Below are positions 1-13,020 of a DNA stretch of 64,000 bases, piece by piece (within the stretch, counting starts at the first letter, position 1; every line of letters begins with the position of its first letter). A program made the translations under genes and the position numbers. Source of the stretch: Zygaena filipendulae. Taxonomy: Eukaryota > Arthropoda > Insecta > Lepidoptera > Zygaenidae. Location of the stretch: assembly GCA_907165275.2 (NCBI GenBank), contig OU015664.1, positions 6,658,001-6,722,000 of the forward strand. Reading direction: 5' to 3'. The notes beneath the pieces are model-generated. The model was not told the DNA's origin, made no database searches, and saw nothing but the letters and a program-made list of their open reading frames with translations.

Positions 1-260
1 ATGTATATTGTAGAGGTGAACACATTAAAGTCCATAAGATCTCAATATTAAACACTAAATAAAAAAATATCGTTTTCTAGCTTTTAGATTTTTGCATATT
101 TGTATGTTGTTAGGGGGGAACAAAATAGCTATAAGGAACAGAATTTTACGGTGTTTTAAAATTTATTTAACTAAAACATGGGCTCTGAGAATGAGAAAGC
201 CTCACGAACACGAAGTCGTCCTGAAGCCAGCTTAAATATTTCCTTACTAAGGCTCAAAAA

Positions 261-280
261 TACACACACACACACACACA
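261..280. repeat. (AC)n microsatellite
   Basis: About ten uninterrupted AC dinucleotides. Nothing else distinguishes the site. Confidence 0.9.
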
Positions 281-3200
281 TTACGAACCTTTCGAAGTCA
301 TATATTGATTTAGTATAGCAGTAAAACCTACTCCATCACGTTTATACAAATTCGTAAAGCAAATTAACAAAATTTGCATTTTTAATAACACACTCATCAC
401 CATTGTACGCAGAACATTCCTAATTGGGACAATCCGTTTAAATTAGGACCACTGAAAGTTTTCCCCGGACCTGTGCAGAATCCCCTATTATAGTGGTGCA
501 TGTGCGCGGAACTAATTTGGCGCTGTGGGTTGTCGGATAACTCTTTGCCACGTGACGTGCGTGGACGCTACGGTCACAGACCGACAAACATTGGGACTTT
601 ATCTGGTATCGGTTGCCCTTGCTTTTTCCTTTATCTTGTGCTTACGTAGACACGTGCATACATGGTTCTTTTCTAGTCGTCCATAATGAAAAGTTTTATG
701 CTTTAAAACTAGAGACTTAACTGTACGGGTGCCGTTCATCAAAAGATGGGATTGGGGAATTGTAGTACTATTTTTTAATTAAAAAACCAAAATATTTTTT
801 AGATTTTTGCATAATATAACTTTTTTTAACATAGATTTTAAACTGCTTTTAGTTCTTGACGTAAAATTTTAGCTCCTAGGTATACCTGCCGAGAGTGTTT
901 CGAGTTTCGAGTAACTCTTTCTTATTTCAATGAGGGAAATCTGATATAACATCGTTTTCTTTTAAATTTATGGCTTATTAGATTTTTAAGAAAAGTAATG
1001 GCATATTGACTAGAAAAAAAGCAAAGGAAAAATTCCATGACTATATTTTGCGATAAAATCATTCTACCGAGAAACGTTTTATTTCTCCAAACATTCAATT
1101 AATAAGTGTCAATTTTATTTTAAACGTTAAAAACGAGAAGTTAATAGAGTTTAGGATAAAAAGCTGACATAAAATATTTGTACAGAACCAAAATATCTTA
1201 TATTTTTTCTTTGGTGTCACCATATTTTTACATTGGTTTGCTATAAGGTTTGGAAGAATGTCATATATACACCTACTTACATAGTAATGCATGAATATAT
1301 TGCATTTGCTTTACTTGATATAATATATCAAAGCAAATCCGATGATAATGATGATCAAAAGATAGTGGATGTACATATTTCTATTTTTCTTGTTCATGAA
1401 CTCCCTCACTAAATCTATAACACAACCCTAGTTTGTGCGATAAAGACAAAGCATTATAAACCAATGATAAGAGAAGGAAGGAAGATCACGTTTGTGACGA
1501 ACTTGATCCTATTTATCATTGGCGGGACTTATTAAAGCGAGTGACACGCGTGTCACCTTACAGCGAAACTTTAAAGTGGTAAAGAAAATGTTTGGAGTAG
1601 ACTTTAGTTGAAGACGATGTAGACGATTTATTTATAAGGTTTTTAATGTACTTACTTGAATGGAGAAAAGTATCTTTTTTATGTAATAAGAATCAGATAT
1701 AGTGTGTAGATCTATATCAAATATTTATACCTACGGCAAAGTAAAATAATGTAGAGGTTAAACTAATAGGAGAGGGCTTCACTAAATAAAGCTACTTACC
1801 CAGATGTCATAATTGTAATTCAGTATTTCTATTAAAATAACAAAGAGCAAATATTGTTTCAAATAAAGATTAAAATATGAAAGAATATACAAAGTCGACT
1901 CAATGCCCTTCAGAACGGACAGATTGTTTGCTATTCATATGTAGATTGCAACAAAAAATCCAATAAACAAGATACAGGGCTCGGAGGCTCCCCTACGATC
2001 ATTATTGAAAAGAATGTTAACAGTACAACGGGCTAATCCCGGGGTCGTTTTACCAAAGAGTTAGGTACACTAACGAATGGCAACCCCGCTGCTATACAAC
2101 GAGTGGGTCTCATTATGGTTGACACCTCAATCCGACTTAAGTTTAGATCCAATTTTACATTTGATACAAAACTCACAAGCTAAAATGCTTTTTTTTCTTC
2201 GCCAATATACAACCTTTCCGTAGGTATATAGGTATATTTTTAACTATACAAAATAGAGTTCAAATTATCATTAACATATTTTCTTTTCCATGTATATGAT
2301 TATTCAGTTTATCTTACACTAGTTAGGTACATGGTTCCGTAGCCAAAATGCTCAAAATATTATACGTAGATATAGGTATTCGCTTCTATGAAGCAAGTAG
2401 TCACTTAACCTCCTGAACTCAGGTACCGACATCGTATTCATCTAAAACAATAGAACATCAACAATATCATCGGCACCGCTTCATCCACATTGTACCGGCC
2501 TGTTTTGCCTCAACATCATGTTAGCTCCGTAGTATAGGACCCATGCGGATTGGCTATATATCAATGTTCACCTGCAAGAATGCGAAGTATTTCTATTAGC
2601 AGTGTTGCCCACCCATTTTTCCGCTTCCATGCCGCTTAACACAACTTCACAGAGGTAGATTCATATTGCCGCAATGGATGCATTTGTTTTGTACAAATTT
2701 ATTTTATCAAGTAAACGTTGGACTTCCACTCAGTGGTTCGGACTTAATACGCAGTAGGTAATGCGGGCGGGGGATAACAACTGAACTGGGTCTGTATGTG
2801 CTGTCTACACCCATCCACGCTCCTCTGGTGTTTGAAAGCATTTAATTATGTCTGTAATAAATCTTATCTTATCCAAATAGCAAGAAACATTCTTAAACTA
2901 TCCAGTGTAATTTAAATTGATATACTTAATCATAAAAAAAAATATATTATGTTAAGTTCGTAATTTATGGTATAATTACAAAATAAAGTTTTATGAGTAC
3001 CTATACCTAGAGCTATTTATTTGCTTTATTAATATTATTGTCAAAGATAAAATGTTTGGTGATAAAATTTAACGAGCAATGATAAAATAGTGGCATTTAC
3101 AATATAAATTGCAAAATCACGGAGCGCATATCGTTGACGAGAAACGCGTCCGGTGATTAATCGTGTTTTCATTAACGTCGCCTCCAAAATGACATAGTTA

Positions 3201-4716
3201 TGAATCGCCAGTTCAATCAACTCGGTTTCAATAACAATTTTTCATTCTCGACATACTAATTAAGGGCTTTTCATAAATTTCCTGGCGAAAACACACATTG
3301 TATCGCGGTGATCCCAACCCTACTACTAGTTGAGTAAGGTCGAATGTTGTTTGTTGGTGCAAAGCAAGTAACGGCAGACTTTAAAGCGACATCCTTAGTA
3401 ACAAGTGTAAAATATTTTCCCCAATCGTTGTACCTGGCACCCCCTAGGGATATTTCAAGGGTGAATAAGCTCGCATAATGGCAAAGGGTACAATATTTTA
3501 AATTTCAATCGCAGCAAGCGGTCTCACCGCTTGCTGGGGTGGAGTAGAAAGAACAAAGATTTCAATCTATGACTTTTGCTAAAAATATAAATTAATAATA
3601 TAAACTTATTGCAACGGATATAGGTAATACACGATACGTCGTAAAATTTTCAAGGATTAAAATATTAGATTTTGCATAAAAACGTTTTAATCATTTAAAT
3701 AGAGTTATCTACATGGCTTACATTATTACCTTAGTAATAATAAATAATAGATCTTAAATATAGAAAGTCTATGACATTTTCTCTTTCATAGCCAAGATAT
3801 GTACAAAAAAAAGAAACCTGCAAATCCTGCATGGAGATAGAAAAAAAAGACTCAACACTGAATGCGATCTTTTACTAATTCATATCTCCGTAAAAATAAA
3901 TTATACATGTGAAAAATTTTCACAGTCAACACAAAAGACATGACGTATCTTTGCTGGCTTGATGAGGTCTAAACGTGTCAAACTTTCTATATATACAAAT
4001 TACTCTACTTCTCCTTTGCGTACTTACACTGCGGTGTGTCATGTAAGACATTCTTTTCCTATTGCAAACACGTCGATCAAACAACAAAAAAATAATAATA
4101 TAAAAATTAGGTAAATTAATAAAGATATAAGATTTCCCTCTTTTTTGTTCAGTAGACACAAATTTTTATTCAAAAATACACTTCTATTTCTAGAAATATA
4201 ATTCAGATAAGAATGTTGAAATAATTAATACGTCGTCTCAAATCATTTAGGTTAATAGACAAACAATACGTTTTATTTTGACAAAATGCTGGAATAATTT
4301 TTCCATGTTTCGTATTTTTCCTTCTTCATGAGCCGATCTTCCCCTAAGCCATCACGTTTTTGTCCCGAGATTAATTCTTCGAATCGTTATCAACGCCTAA
4401 CGATTGTCGACGATTTCTTTACACCAGAGTTCACCTTTTCAGTCAAATTGCAAATTTTATGCGACGCTCCATAAAGTACCTACCTATAATCATTATTATA
4501 ACTCATAAATTTTATTGAAATTCGGTCATATTTTCGGAGGCTCTTATCGCTTGGTTGCAGTCGACTTGAAAAATAGGCACTCCTCCCTTCGAGCGGTGAT
4601 TTGACGCCTTTTCTACGCCCAAAGTTTCCAAACGATCCGTGCATTTAGTGCTTCAATAAACCTACATAAATAGGTGTTTAATCACGATATTTGCAACCGT
4701 TGGTAATTCCGTCATA

Positions 4717-4797
4717 ATCTAGACACGCCGGTAGCGTGTCAAGCCAAGTTCAGGCTAACAGAACTAGCGAGCAGCACCGTGTGTAACTTTTGAACCC
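4717..4797. repeat. Direct repeat, copy 1 of 2
   Basis: A segment beginning TCTAGACACGC and running through AGCAGCACCGTGTGTAA recurs about 370 bp downstream in the same orientation with substitutions and a small indel. It probably reflects a local duplication or two fragments of one unidentified dispersed repeat. Confidence 0.6.
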
Positions 4798-5090
4798 GTC
4801 ATAACTCAAAAACTATTTCACATAAACATGTCAATATGAATCACGTATTCTCAAATAGAAGCTTTGATTCTTCACTCGTTAGTACGTCACGCAGTAGGAG
4901 CGATGCACGATCAGGGAAAAAAAATATAATCGTTTATACAGGTGCTGTCTGTCGACAAGAGTTGTAGTGTCATGTCTCCAAAATATTTTACTACATGCGG
5001 TGTTTTCTTTCAATGTAAGCAAAATACGCTTTAATTATAAATGTAACAATTTTTATTCGTGTTTGTTTTATTTATTATTTGATCTATTGA

Positions 5091-5170
5091 ATCTAGACAC
5101 GCTGTAGGATGTTAAGCCGAGTTCAAGCTGACAACTGGCAAGCAGCACTGTGTGTAATATTACACGAACC
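5091..5170. repeat. Direct repeat, copy 2 of 2
   Basis: Second copy of the segment at 4717-4797. It shares TCTAGACACGC at its start, AAGCCGAGTTCAAGCTGACA in the middle (one or two changes from copy 1) and AGCAGCACTGTGTGTAAT near its end. No coding content. Confidence 0.6.
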
Positions 5171-5447
5171 CTTACTTATTCTGCCTGTAATGTAAGAATC
5201 ATCAATCAAAATTTGATGACAGCCGTTCTTTGTATTTTATGGTCTTTACATATTTATGTATATGTTTATGTGTTATGGTCTTTACGTAGTGATTTGTTTT
5301 AAATCCAAACATGTCAGTTTCAGTAGGTACTTACTACCCCGTAAACGGATTGAAATACAATAGATTAACAGAGACCATTTGGTATTAATTTTATTATGAA
5401 CAAGTACCTAATACCTACTAATAATTTCTGTACCAAAAGTGATAGTG

Positions 5448-5934
5448 ATATCCCATCAAAAACATAAATGTGAAAATGGAAGCCAAAGTTTGTGCTTATT
5501 TGTCGAATTCACCGACAAAAGAATTGATATCTAAATAGGTGCCAAGTTCTGTAGATAATCCTGAAATATATTCAAAGGAGCATAGAACTTGGCTAGTTTT
5601 CACATTAAAGTTATCTTTAGCTACTCGAATTATGTATCTTCTTTATATTATTATGAGCAAGTTACTGTTTTTATACTGTAAGGTCAATAGATATTACCCC
5701 TTTAATATTTGGTAAGAACAAGTCAACATCAAAAATATTTATACTATAGTTTTTAGCCAAATATAAGATAACTTGTGTGTGAAAACTAGTCAAGTTGTAT
5801 GCTCCTTTGAATATATTTCAGGATTATCTACAGAACTTGGCACCTATTTAGATATCAATTCTTTTGTCGGTGAATTCGACAAATAAGCACAAACTTTGGC
5901 TTCCATTTTCACATTTATGTTTTTGATGGGATAT
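5448..5934. mobile_element. Foldback MITE with ~155-bp terminal inverted repeats
   Basis: The left end ATATCCCATCAAAAAC is matched by GTTTTTGATGGGATAT at the right end. The inverted match runs inward about 155 bp per arm with only a handful of differences (for example CATAGAACTTGGC against CATACAACTTGAC). The central spacer of roughly 180 bp is AT-rich and non-coding. Long arms, short spacer and no transposase make this a non-autonomous foldback or MITE. A TA or AT duplication at the ends is possible, but the exact end and superfamily cannot be fixed without a second copy or an empty site. The high arm identity suggests recent mobility or gene conversion between arms. Confidence 0.85.
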
Positions 5935-6085
5935 AATTTATACAACAGTTAGAAAGGTACGATAGAATACCTTGCGATTGCAGAATTATTGTTATATATT
6001 ATAACCTTTCGTTATAAAACGTACTAAAAGACAGAGAAGTGACGACTCTTTAACAGTACCATACCCTATTTTAATGTCTGTGCAA

Positions 6086-6225
6086 CTAGCTATCTCCCGC
6101 GGTTTTATCCACGGTAATTTCAGAGTGCCCGTTGGAATTCTGGGATGTATGCAAAATTAAATGGTGAACGGTCCAGCCCTTTACGCGTGATGCCGTGACC
6201 AAGAGAAATAGGGATTCATTTTTAT
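6086..6225 (-). mobile_element. Helitron-like non-autonomous copy (fragment)
   Basis: Reads on the minus strand towards a 3' end of the form hairpin then CTAG (plus strand CTAGCTATCTCCCGCGG). Its other end carries the GTGATGCCGTGACC...AGGGATTCATTTTTAT segment typical of the longer 'B' subfamily in this window, whose 5' end on the minus strand reads ATAAAAATGAATCCCT. It abuts the next copy with one base between them. Confidence 0.75.
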
Positions 6226-6226
6226 A

Positions 6227-6531
6227 CTAGCTGTGCCCCGCGGTTTCACCCGCGTGAGTTTCGGGATTCCCGCAGGAACTCCAATGCAGTCTAATGTACT
6301 CCTTATAACAACAGCTAATTAGCAGTGAAAGTCCCGTCAATATCGGTCCAACCGTTTCGGAGATTCACCCGCGTGAGTTTCGGAATTTCCGCAGGAACTC
6401 CAAAATTCTTTTATATAAACCTTGTCCTGACAATAACGAACACAAAAAAAAATCAATTTTCCAATTTGGTGCAGTCGTTTGTAAGTTATGCGCTTACCTA
6501 CACATTTGACGATTCATTTTTATTATATAGA
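6227..6531 (-). mobile_element. Helitron-like non-autonomous copy, B subfamily, near full length
   Basis: The plus strand starts CTAGCTGTGCCCCGCGGTTT, the reverse complement of the Lep1-type Helitron 3' end (hairpin CCGCGG/CCGCGG followed by CTAG). About 305 bp follow, including two internal copies of CACCCGCGTGAGTTTCGG. No Rep-helicase coding sequence is present, so the copy is non-autonomous. It is the unbroken reference for the interrupted copy at 57074-58699: its CCAATTTGGTGCAGTCG site corresponds to the empty site of the insertion there. Confidence 0.8.
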
Positions 6532-9500
6532 TATATATAAATATATATATTTATACTTAGATTTATACCTAGTTTATGTAGTTTTATTTAAAAACAAAAT
6601 CTTAAAAGAAATTCAAGCGCAAAATTCTTAAAAAAATATCTAGCCAATTCATCAATGTAGCTTACAGGATAAATAAGTAAATTATAATATAGGCATAGGG
6701 ATACAATTATCAGAGATATTTGATGGAATATTGTAATAGAAGAAAATAAATCCCATTTAACGAAACAAAGCATTCGTAATTCTCTTACGGAAGATCTCGT
6801 TAGAGTCTTAATGAATCTATTGAGAGTTCTTCGAGCGATGCCGGACGAGAAAGGTGAGGGGTGAGATGTGAATTTGTGCTGTTAATTCGCATCGGATCCA
6901 ACACCCAGACCCTGGCGCCGCGCCGCGACACCGAGAGCCGACTCGATCCATTGAGCTGTAGCGGAACCTAATGCCGTTCACTCCCGCACTGAACGCAGAT
7001 AATAGACGCGCCGAGATTTTAGTGCAAATAGAATTGTGTTTTTTGAACTGTGGATAATTTGCATTCTTATTTTTTTATACATCTGATAAGGTTGAATTAT
7101 ATTATTTTTAAATCTCATAGATGTTGTATCATATACTTCTATGTTATAGTATCCATGGTTTGTAAATGTACGTCTTACATTCGATACGATTTCATTTATT
7201 TTACCAGTTTAATAGGGAAGAAGAATTACATCATTCATTGCAATTTTAAAACATAGCTTTACTTTAAAGTAATATTAAATCTTCTGAATAACATTATAGA
7301 AAAAGAATTTATCTGGGTATAGATGGAGATACATGGACATAGAGAAACACAATTACAGATAAATTCTTTAGGTGGAACCAGATTTCTCAAAAGGGAGAAG
7401 AGAGAAGAGAACACATCAATGTCTGTATTCTTTGTCACCAAGTCCAGTCAAGTTTACCAGATATTACCAGACAAGGCCATTGACGACATACAAAATGCTG
7501 AAATATTAGTCTACATGCATTCTGATTTTGCAATTTTTAGTACTTTATTAGACTAGACAAGATTACACATAAAACTATTTTTACTTCCTTATTGGATGTG
7601 CATTAACACTAAGTTGATGATGATAGTAAGTAGTAGGTACATCATGTAAGAATGAACTTAACCTCTAACATATAAGTTGAAACGTACTCGTTGTTGTGAG
7701 TTTGTTAACTACGATAATAAATAAAAAAAATATAAAAAAACATTATTTCCACTTTAAAGCAAACTTTATTAAATCACTATGGGACCTATGTACAGTCAGC
7801 GGAATAATCTTATTAGAAAGCGAATTATATTTAGGTTGAGAGCGGGCGGTGTCGCGCGGTGCCTCGGCATAAACTAATTGCATTTGTAGCGATAGAGCTC
7901 TCTGAGACGGAGCAAGCGATGTTAATGGACGGTATTAATTAATACTGGCGTCTCGTCAAATTTGAACTTAGATAAAATATCTATTTCCGACGTTGCCGCT
8001 TATTGTTTTGACTCTTGCTATTAATTTGAAAGCCTAAAGTAATAAGGAGACTTAACCTTTAGTATTATTTACATCCTCATTATCAGGTCACTGTGTATTG
8101 CCTTTCAAGAAACCTTAGTTTTCCTATAATACTCTTTACAAATGATGTAATTGAAGCAAAAACAGACAGTTGGACCTTCGTTATTGTAGCAGGTGGTCTA
8201 TAAACGGTGAAATGTTGAAAGCTGCCTAATGAAAGAGAGACAACAAGCGTGTAATGTCGCCATCCGAAAGGCGCTTAAATAAAAATACAACATTTCGCTT
8301 TACGAAGTTATCAGCTGACGTACTTAACTTGGAGCTACTTCGATAATTTTCAGTCATAATCATTAAAAGAGTTTCTGAAATGTTTTTCTTTGGTATGAAA
8401 TACGTTTTTTAGGTAAATTGTAAATAACGTTTTTAGTGCAAACGTTTATATCTGGGTACCTAACGACAATTTTAAGTAATTTATTTCAGAGTTGTAAGCA
8501 GAGTTTGTATCATAGGTGCCAAAATATATAATATGTATATATAAATATATATATAGTATCGTAGTTCCTCCTACTATACATAGATGGGCAATCAACTAGG
8601 TTTAAACACGGCACTTGGGTTTAAACTCAAGCACCGGGTTTAAACCGGACTGTTGCCCTTCTATTTATTATACCTCCTGCCAAAATATTGCCGTACTAGC
8701 AGCCCGGTGACACTTCAACAAATTAACTGATTCAAGTACTTTCCTACAAGTAAAGACGGCCGGCTTGTACGTACACGTGTTGTGCGTGTGTGTGTATCGT
8801 ATAAGGTTGACATCAAACTGACAGTTACGTTCAGCTGTCAGTGAATAGGTAATAGTTACGTGTAATTCTAGATGTGTCAAACTTTCCTTTAACTTTACTT
8901 TAGGAATTTCCAAGAAATTTTCTCGGGGTATGAGGAGGCATGAAATTGGTGGAAGGCGGGGAGTGTCGCTTGTTTATATAATCTGTATCCGTTGCTACTA
9001 GTCTGACATGTTTTACAAATTGCATTGCATCCGAGAACATAAGCGAAGCAATCGCAATTGAATGGTATAAACCAAATAATATTATTATGCTTAGGGACTC
9101 AAAGAAAATCACAACAGATTTCCACGCAAAGTTGCTTTTACTTCAAAAGAATGCTCAAAGTGGATCTGCGCTTGGTGAAAATATTTGAATCCAGTCATTG
9201 GGTAACAGCTCGAGTGAGCCTTGAAATCTCGATCGATTCACCTGAAAATTCAACGGGTAAGAGTTCTCGAGCGGATCTCGTCATAACTCCTTAAGCACTG
9301 CACACCGTCACAATGCGCAAGTTTAACAAAGTTTGACATCTGTCCGTGACTCTCGCACCTTTATTGAAAATTTTGCGTAGGTGCATGTTTTTGGAGAAGC
9401 GTAGATTTTCTGACTGAATGAAGTAAATAATCTTTTAACGAGAAAATTGGCTAAACGTTATTATTTTTCTTTTCAGTTTGGAGTATTCAATCAATTTAAT

Positions 9501-10640
9501 CGAACCCGTTTGCAATTATTGTTGATTCTTGGATCATTATCTCTTTTGATCTGTGTTCGATCTTTGAAACCCGTGACTTGATTGTTATTAACTGTATTCA
9601 TTAATACATCACAGATCTGCATTATTTTATTTTAGAATCTTGATTTACTTTATTTATTATACATGACTTTACGCTGCTTTTACATAATTTACGTTTAGGT
9701 AGTGATGTTTTTTTGCATCTTTCAATCATGCTTTGCTCGACCCAAGTTCTGGTTTATATAAGAGTTTTTATGAGTATTTTTTTAAAGCTTAATTATTTTG
9801 TAACGCTGAGAGATGCATATATTTTTATTGGTGGGTAATTTATCTAATTCCTTACAGTTTAAGGAGGTAACATATTTCACAATAGTGAAATCACAACCAT
9901 AAACTGTAGTAAGTATTAGGTAACGCCTCGCACCTCACCGCCAAGAATTTAATATCGTTTCAAATTGGCAAAATAATAAACTCGTACGTCAGTTGCAGGA
10001 AATGCAATCACGTCAGTTTATGGGGCTCGTAATTAAATGTTAAGCCCGTTGCGTTCGCTGGTTCAAAGTGTATTACGCAAATTCATGTTGTTCTTGTTGT
10101 CACTATTTTAGATCCGCATGTTAACATTATTTATTTTCGTTGGTAGATATGTATTGAAAAGTGTTATCAAAACAGGAGAGTAAGTATTATGTACAAAATA
10201 GCCTTCACTAGCCTCCTCGATCCGTAGTAGAACTTGAAGCTGCAGATGACGTCGGACAGGATTTAAAGATCAGAAAGAAGAATACAGGAGCAACCAATGG
10301 AACAACAGAAAGTCCGCAGGTGGCTTCGAAATTACTTCAAGTATTGAAAAAAGATCGCAACCCAAAAAAGGAATCTGTTTAGTATGCAGCTGCCTTTCGC
10401 AATAATTAGGTATAATATTATGGGGATATTTAATTTATAAATAAATTTGGGTGATTTATGTAGCGTTAAAAAATCCGAGAAAAAAATAACAAAACTTTGA
10501 CGTCAACGTTGGTATTGTTGATCGAAAACGCCAACGGTCCAGAAAAGTGAATTTTGATAAAAAAACGTACCTACTACCACCATGAGCCTTATCTAAAATA
10601 AAATAATGTGTACCTACAAAAATATATAGTTACCTACCGT
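6532..10640. other. Non-coding stretch, no gene recognised
   Basis: Short open frames only, including a 77-codon frame at 7323-7556 that matches no family I know. Notable contents are a CpG-rich patch at about 6880-7015, a three-unit 19-bp tandem repeat at 8599-8655 and a GC-richer patch near 7835-7880. No RNA gene seen. Confidence 0.5.
8599..8655. repeat. Three-unit 19-bp tandem repeat with GTTTAAAC palindromes
   Basis: GTTTAAAC octamers start at 8600, 8619 and 8638, exactly 19 bp apart. Each sits in a GGTTTAAAC core followed by a diverged ten-base tail. This could be a degenerate minisatellite or an array of binding sites for a dyad-symmetric protein; the sequence does not decide between them. 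Confidence 0.7.
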
Positions 10641-10940
10641 GTAACGTGGCACCATTGGTCTAGTGCTACTATAGTGAAACTCAAAGTAGATCTGCTATGA
10701 GGGGTGTCGCGAGTTCGATCCCTACATCCGGGTATGTGACAAATAGGTATATTTGTGTTTGCTTTAAGAATGGGTTCTTAGTATCATAAGTATGTGTTTA
10801 TATAAAGAAGGTATATAGGTATTTTAACTGTTATCTGATTTATAACACAAGCTTACTTATCAGGGCCGCTGGGATCACGCTGTGGGCCGCGGGCGCGGTG
10901 TGGTGAAGTGCAAGCATTAGTTATTATGATAATTATTAAT
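10640..10940 (+). mobile_element. tRNA-derived SINE (family 1)
   Basis: An A-box-like TGGCACCATTGGTCTAGTG is followed about 65 bp later by a B-box-like GAGTTCGATCCC, then an unrelated body of roughly 200 bp with a weak ATT-rich end near 10920-10940. The internal RNA polymerase III promoter layout with a non-tRNA tail is that of a SINE. No cloverleaf closes, so it is not a functional tRNA gene. The 3' boundary is approximate. Confidence 0.6.
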
Positions 10941-10970
10941 CCCGGTTTCAATTGGCTACGTGACAACATT

Positions 10971-11243
10971 TTTTAGTCCGTCGTGCAGATTAGTAAAACA
11001 TATTGGACACGTATTTTTCCTTTTTTACGTAATCAAAAAATAATTACGGCGATACATTGAGTTGAAATTTCGCGTGACGTCACAACCCGGTGCAGTTTGT
11101 ATGGGGCTTATACTGAATATTGACGTCACGAGTCCCCCACCCTAAACTTTAATGTGCTTTATCTATGTTTATTTTCATTAATTAGAAAAAGCAAAAATAC
11201 GTGTCTATTATTTTTTTATTTTCTAACTGACGGACTAATTTGA
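10971..11243 (+). mobile_element. GACGTCAC-bearing MITE, copy 1
   Basis: One of three copies of a ~275-bp element (others at 31604-31880 and 47610-47890). The ends are imperfect inverted repeats: TTTAGTCCGTC on the left and GACGGACTAA on the right, each followed inward by a match around GGACACGTATTTTT / AATACGTGTCTA. The body contains GTGACGTCAC and TGACGTCACGAG. No coding capacity, so a terminal-inverted-repeat MITE of unassigned superfamily is the best reading. Confidence 0.75.
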
Positions 11244-12937
11244 AATTTGATTTTCATATCCTGGAGAATACCCAATAGGCTATTTTTCACTGTTGTTAAA
11301 ATGTTGATATCCAATAATTACACTCGAAAATATCATGGATAAGCATAACATAAGCGACAAAATCAATAGATATGATAAAAAAATAAAATAGTTATAAACT
11401 GTTTAATTTTGACTATGTCTGTCTCTTTCTAAAACGGAATTTTGTATAGCGATTGTAATGCGCCACAAACCGAGTGACGTCACTATAGGACTAGCGCTTT
11501 CCTTGTACTTATAACTTGAATTTTTAAAGAGTCATATCTCTGAAAGTACAAAAGATATTTTTTGTAAAAGAATAATGCTATTATACTACTATTACATATA
11601 GGTTTATAAAATAATAATAAAAAATAAACACTAAAATTCCTTATTGCGTGGTGCCGCCATTGTCGTGTTCATATTACTAACCAATGATATTATAAGTATT
11701 TAAAGGATATCATTGTTACTAACCTACTTTATGTAATTTCTTTTTCCATGAACTATTGTGAAGATAAAGCTACACTCTCATAGTAAAATCTGACAAAAGC
11801 GAATGAGGAATCATCGATCGAAAATCCTCATTCGATTATGTGATGCGCGCAGTAACCGATAGAGATACATCAGACAAACACGAATTCTAAGAAGAATAAT
11901 TTTAAGAATCGTTTAATAATAGAAGTTTATTACTGAGAAATCTGGCGCAGCACAACTATTTCTTCTAAGGGGTGATAACCTTATTTGTCTGATTCATCCA
12001 TACAAAAAGGTTAACTCCTTTATTCTGAGAGTTAATAGATCAGCCTATACAGCGTTATAATAATAAATCTTAAACTTCAAACCATCAGTGCGCTTCCCCT
12101 GGTATGTAGGATTGAGTAACATAAGGTTGTGATAAAATGCTCTCGTATAAAGTCATGTTCAGTTCTTAAAAAGCCAATAACACTGAAAGTTTAACAAACT
12201 GCAACATAAGGGTACTTTAAAATCGATAAAGACTTTTCCACGCCATTGATTCGCGGGTACAGTCGTGCACGTAACATAGCAGCACCGGTCTAACAATCAA
12301 GAAGTTTTTGAGAAACGTACCTAATATATTTGCATAAGACTGTTTTAATAGATATTCAAAGTAATAAAAGACTGAATTCAGTGTAAAGCCGTGTTTAAGA
12401 CAGTGTATTGTATAAGTAAAATATTTAGATGTACAAGTGTTTATTTTTGTCCATTGTATAAAGCGTACAATTATGCCCTTTGCGATGTTTTAGAATATTA
12501 ACGTTCGAATTCATAATATTAGACACATAATGTTAGATTAATGTAAAAATCAGCACCTGTTCATTTTATAAAAAATCCTTTTTTTTACTTTGACAGGAGT
12601 AATCATCCAAATGCACGATTCCTTACTACTGACAGGTACTAGATCTTTCAAATTAATACTTAATGTTTACTTGTTTTTAGTGCCGATTAACATTTTTTAC
12701 TTTCATTTGAATTTGTTGTTTTTATATATATTTTGTATCTACTCGTTTTTAGTTGTAAAAAATTTAAGGCTATTTGGAGTTTTAGTCGACAAAAGAGGCG
12801 ATACGCAGATACGGTTCTTTTAATAAAAAATGTATTTTGTTGTGTATCTATTGAGGTTCTATAACGTGACTTTCAGAACATTTATAATTACTCTGAAGGA
12901 AAACTGGTTATATACAATATTATGTACGAGAATTCAT
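11244..12937. other. Non-coding stretch
   Basis: AT-rich sequence. The only frame of note, 77 codons at 12590-12823, is low-complexity and hydrophobic and looks like chance. Nothing else supported. Confidence 0.5.
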
Positions 12938-13020
12938 AAAAAAACCGGCCAAGTGCGTATCGGACTTCGCACATTTAGGGTTCCGTACTAAATGTACAAT
13001 ATAAGAGCCGTCTGTGCGTG
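12938..13020 (+). repeat. Left-end-like fragment of a dispersed lepidopteran repeat
   Basis: AACCGGCCAAGTGCGTATCGG followed by AGGGTTCCGTAC is the start of a repeat common in lepidopteran genomes (recognised from general knowledge, not searched). The complementary end GGTACGGAACCCTAAAAA occurs at 13951-13969, so the two may bound one degraded element. Confidence 0.6.

Larger units (their letters stand above)
1..5447. other. Intergenic or intronic DNA, no gene seen
   Basis: AT-rich sequence with short stop-ridden frames only and no recognisable protein. It holds a short (AC)n run at 261-280, a pair of about 80-bp direct repeats (listed separately) and a CpG-richer patch near 480-620 with overlapping CACGTG and TGACGTG words. 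No tRNA or other RNA gene was recognised. Confidence 0.6.
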
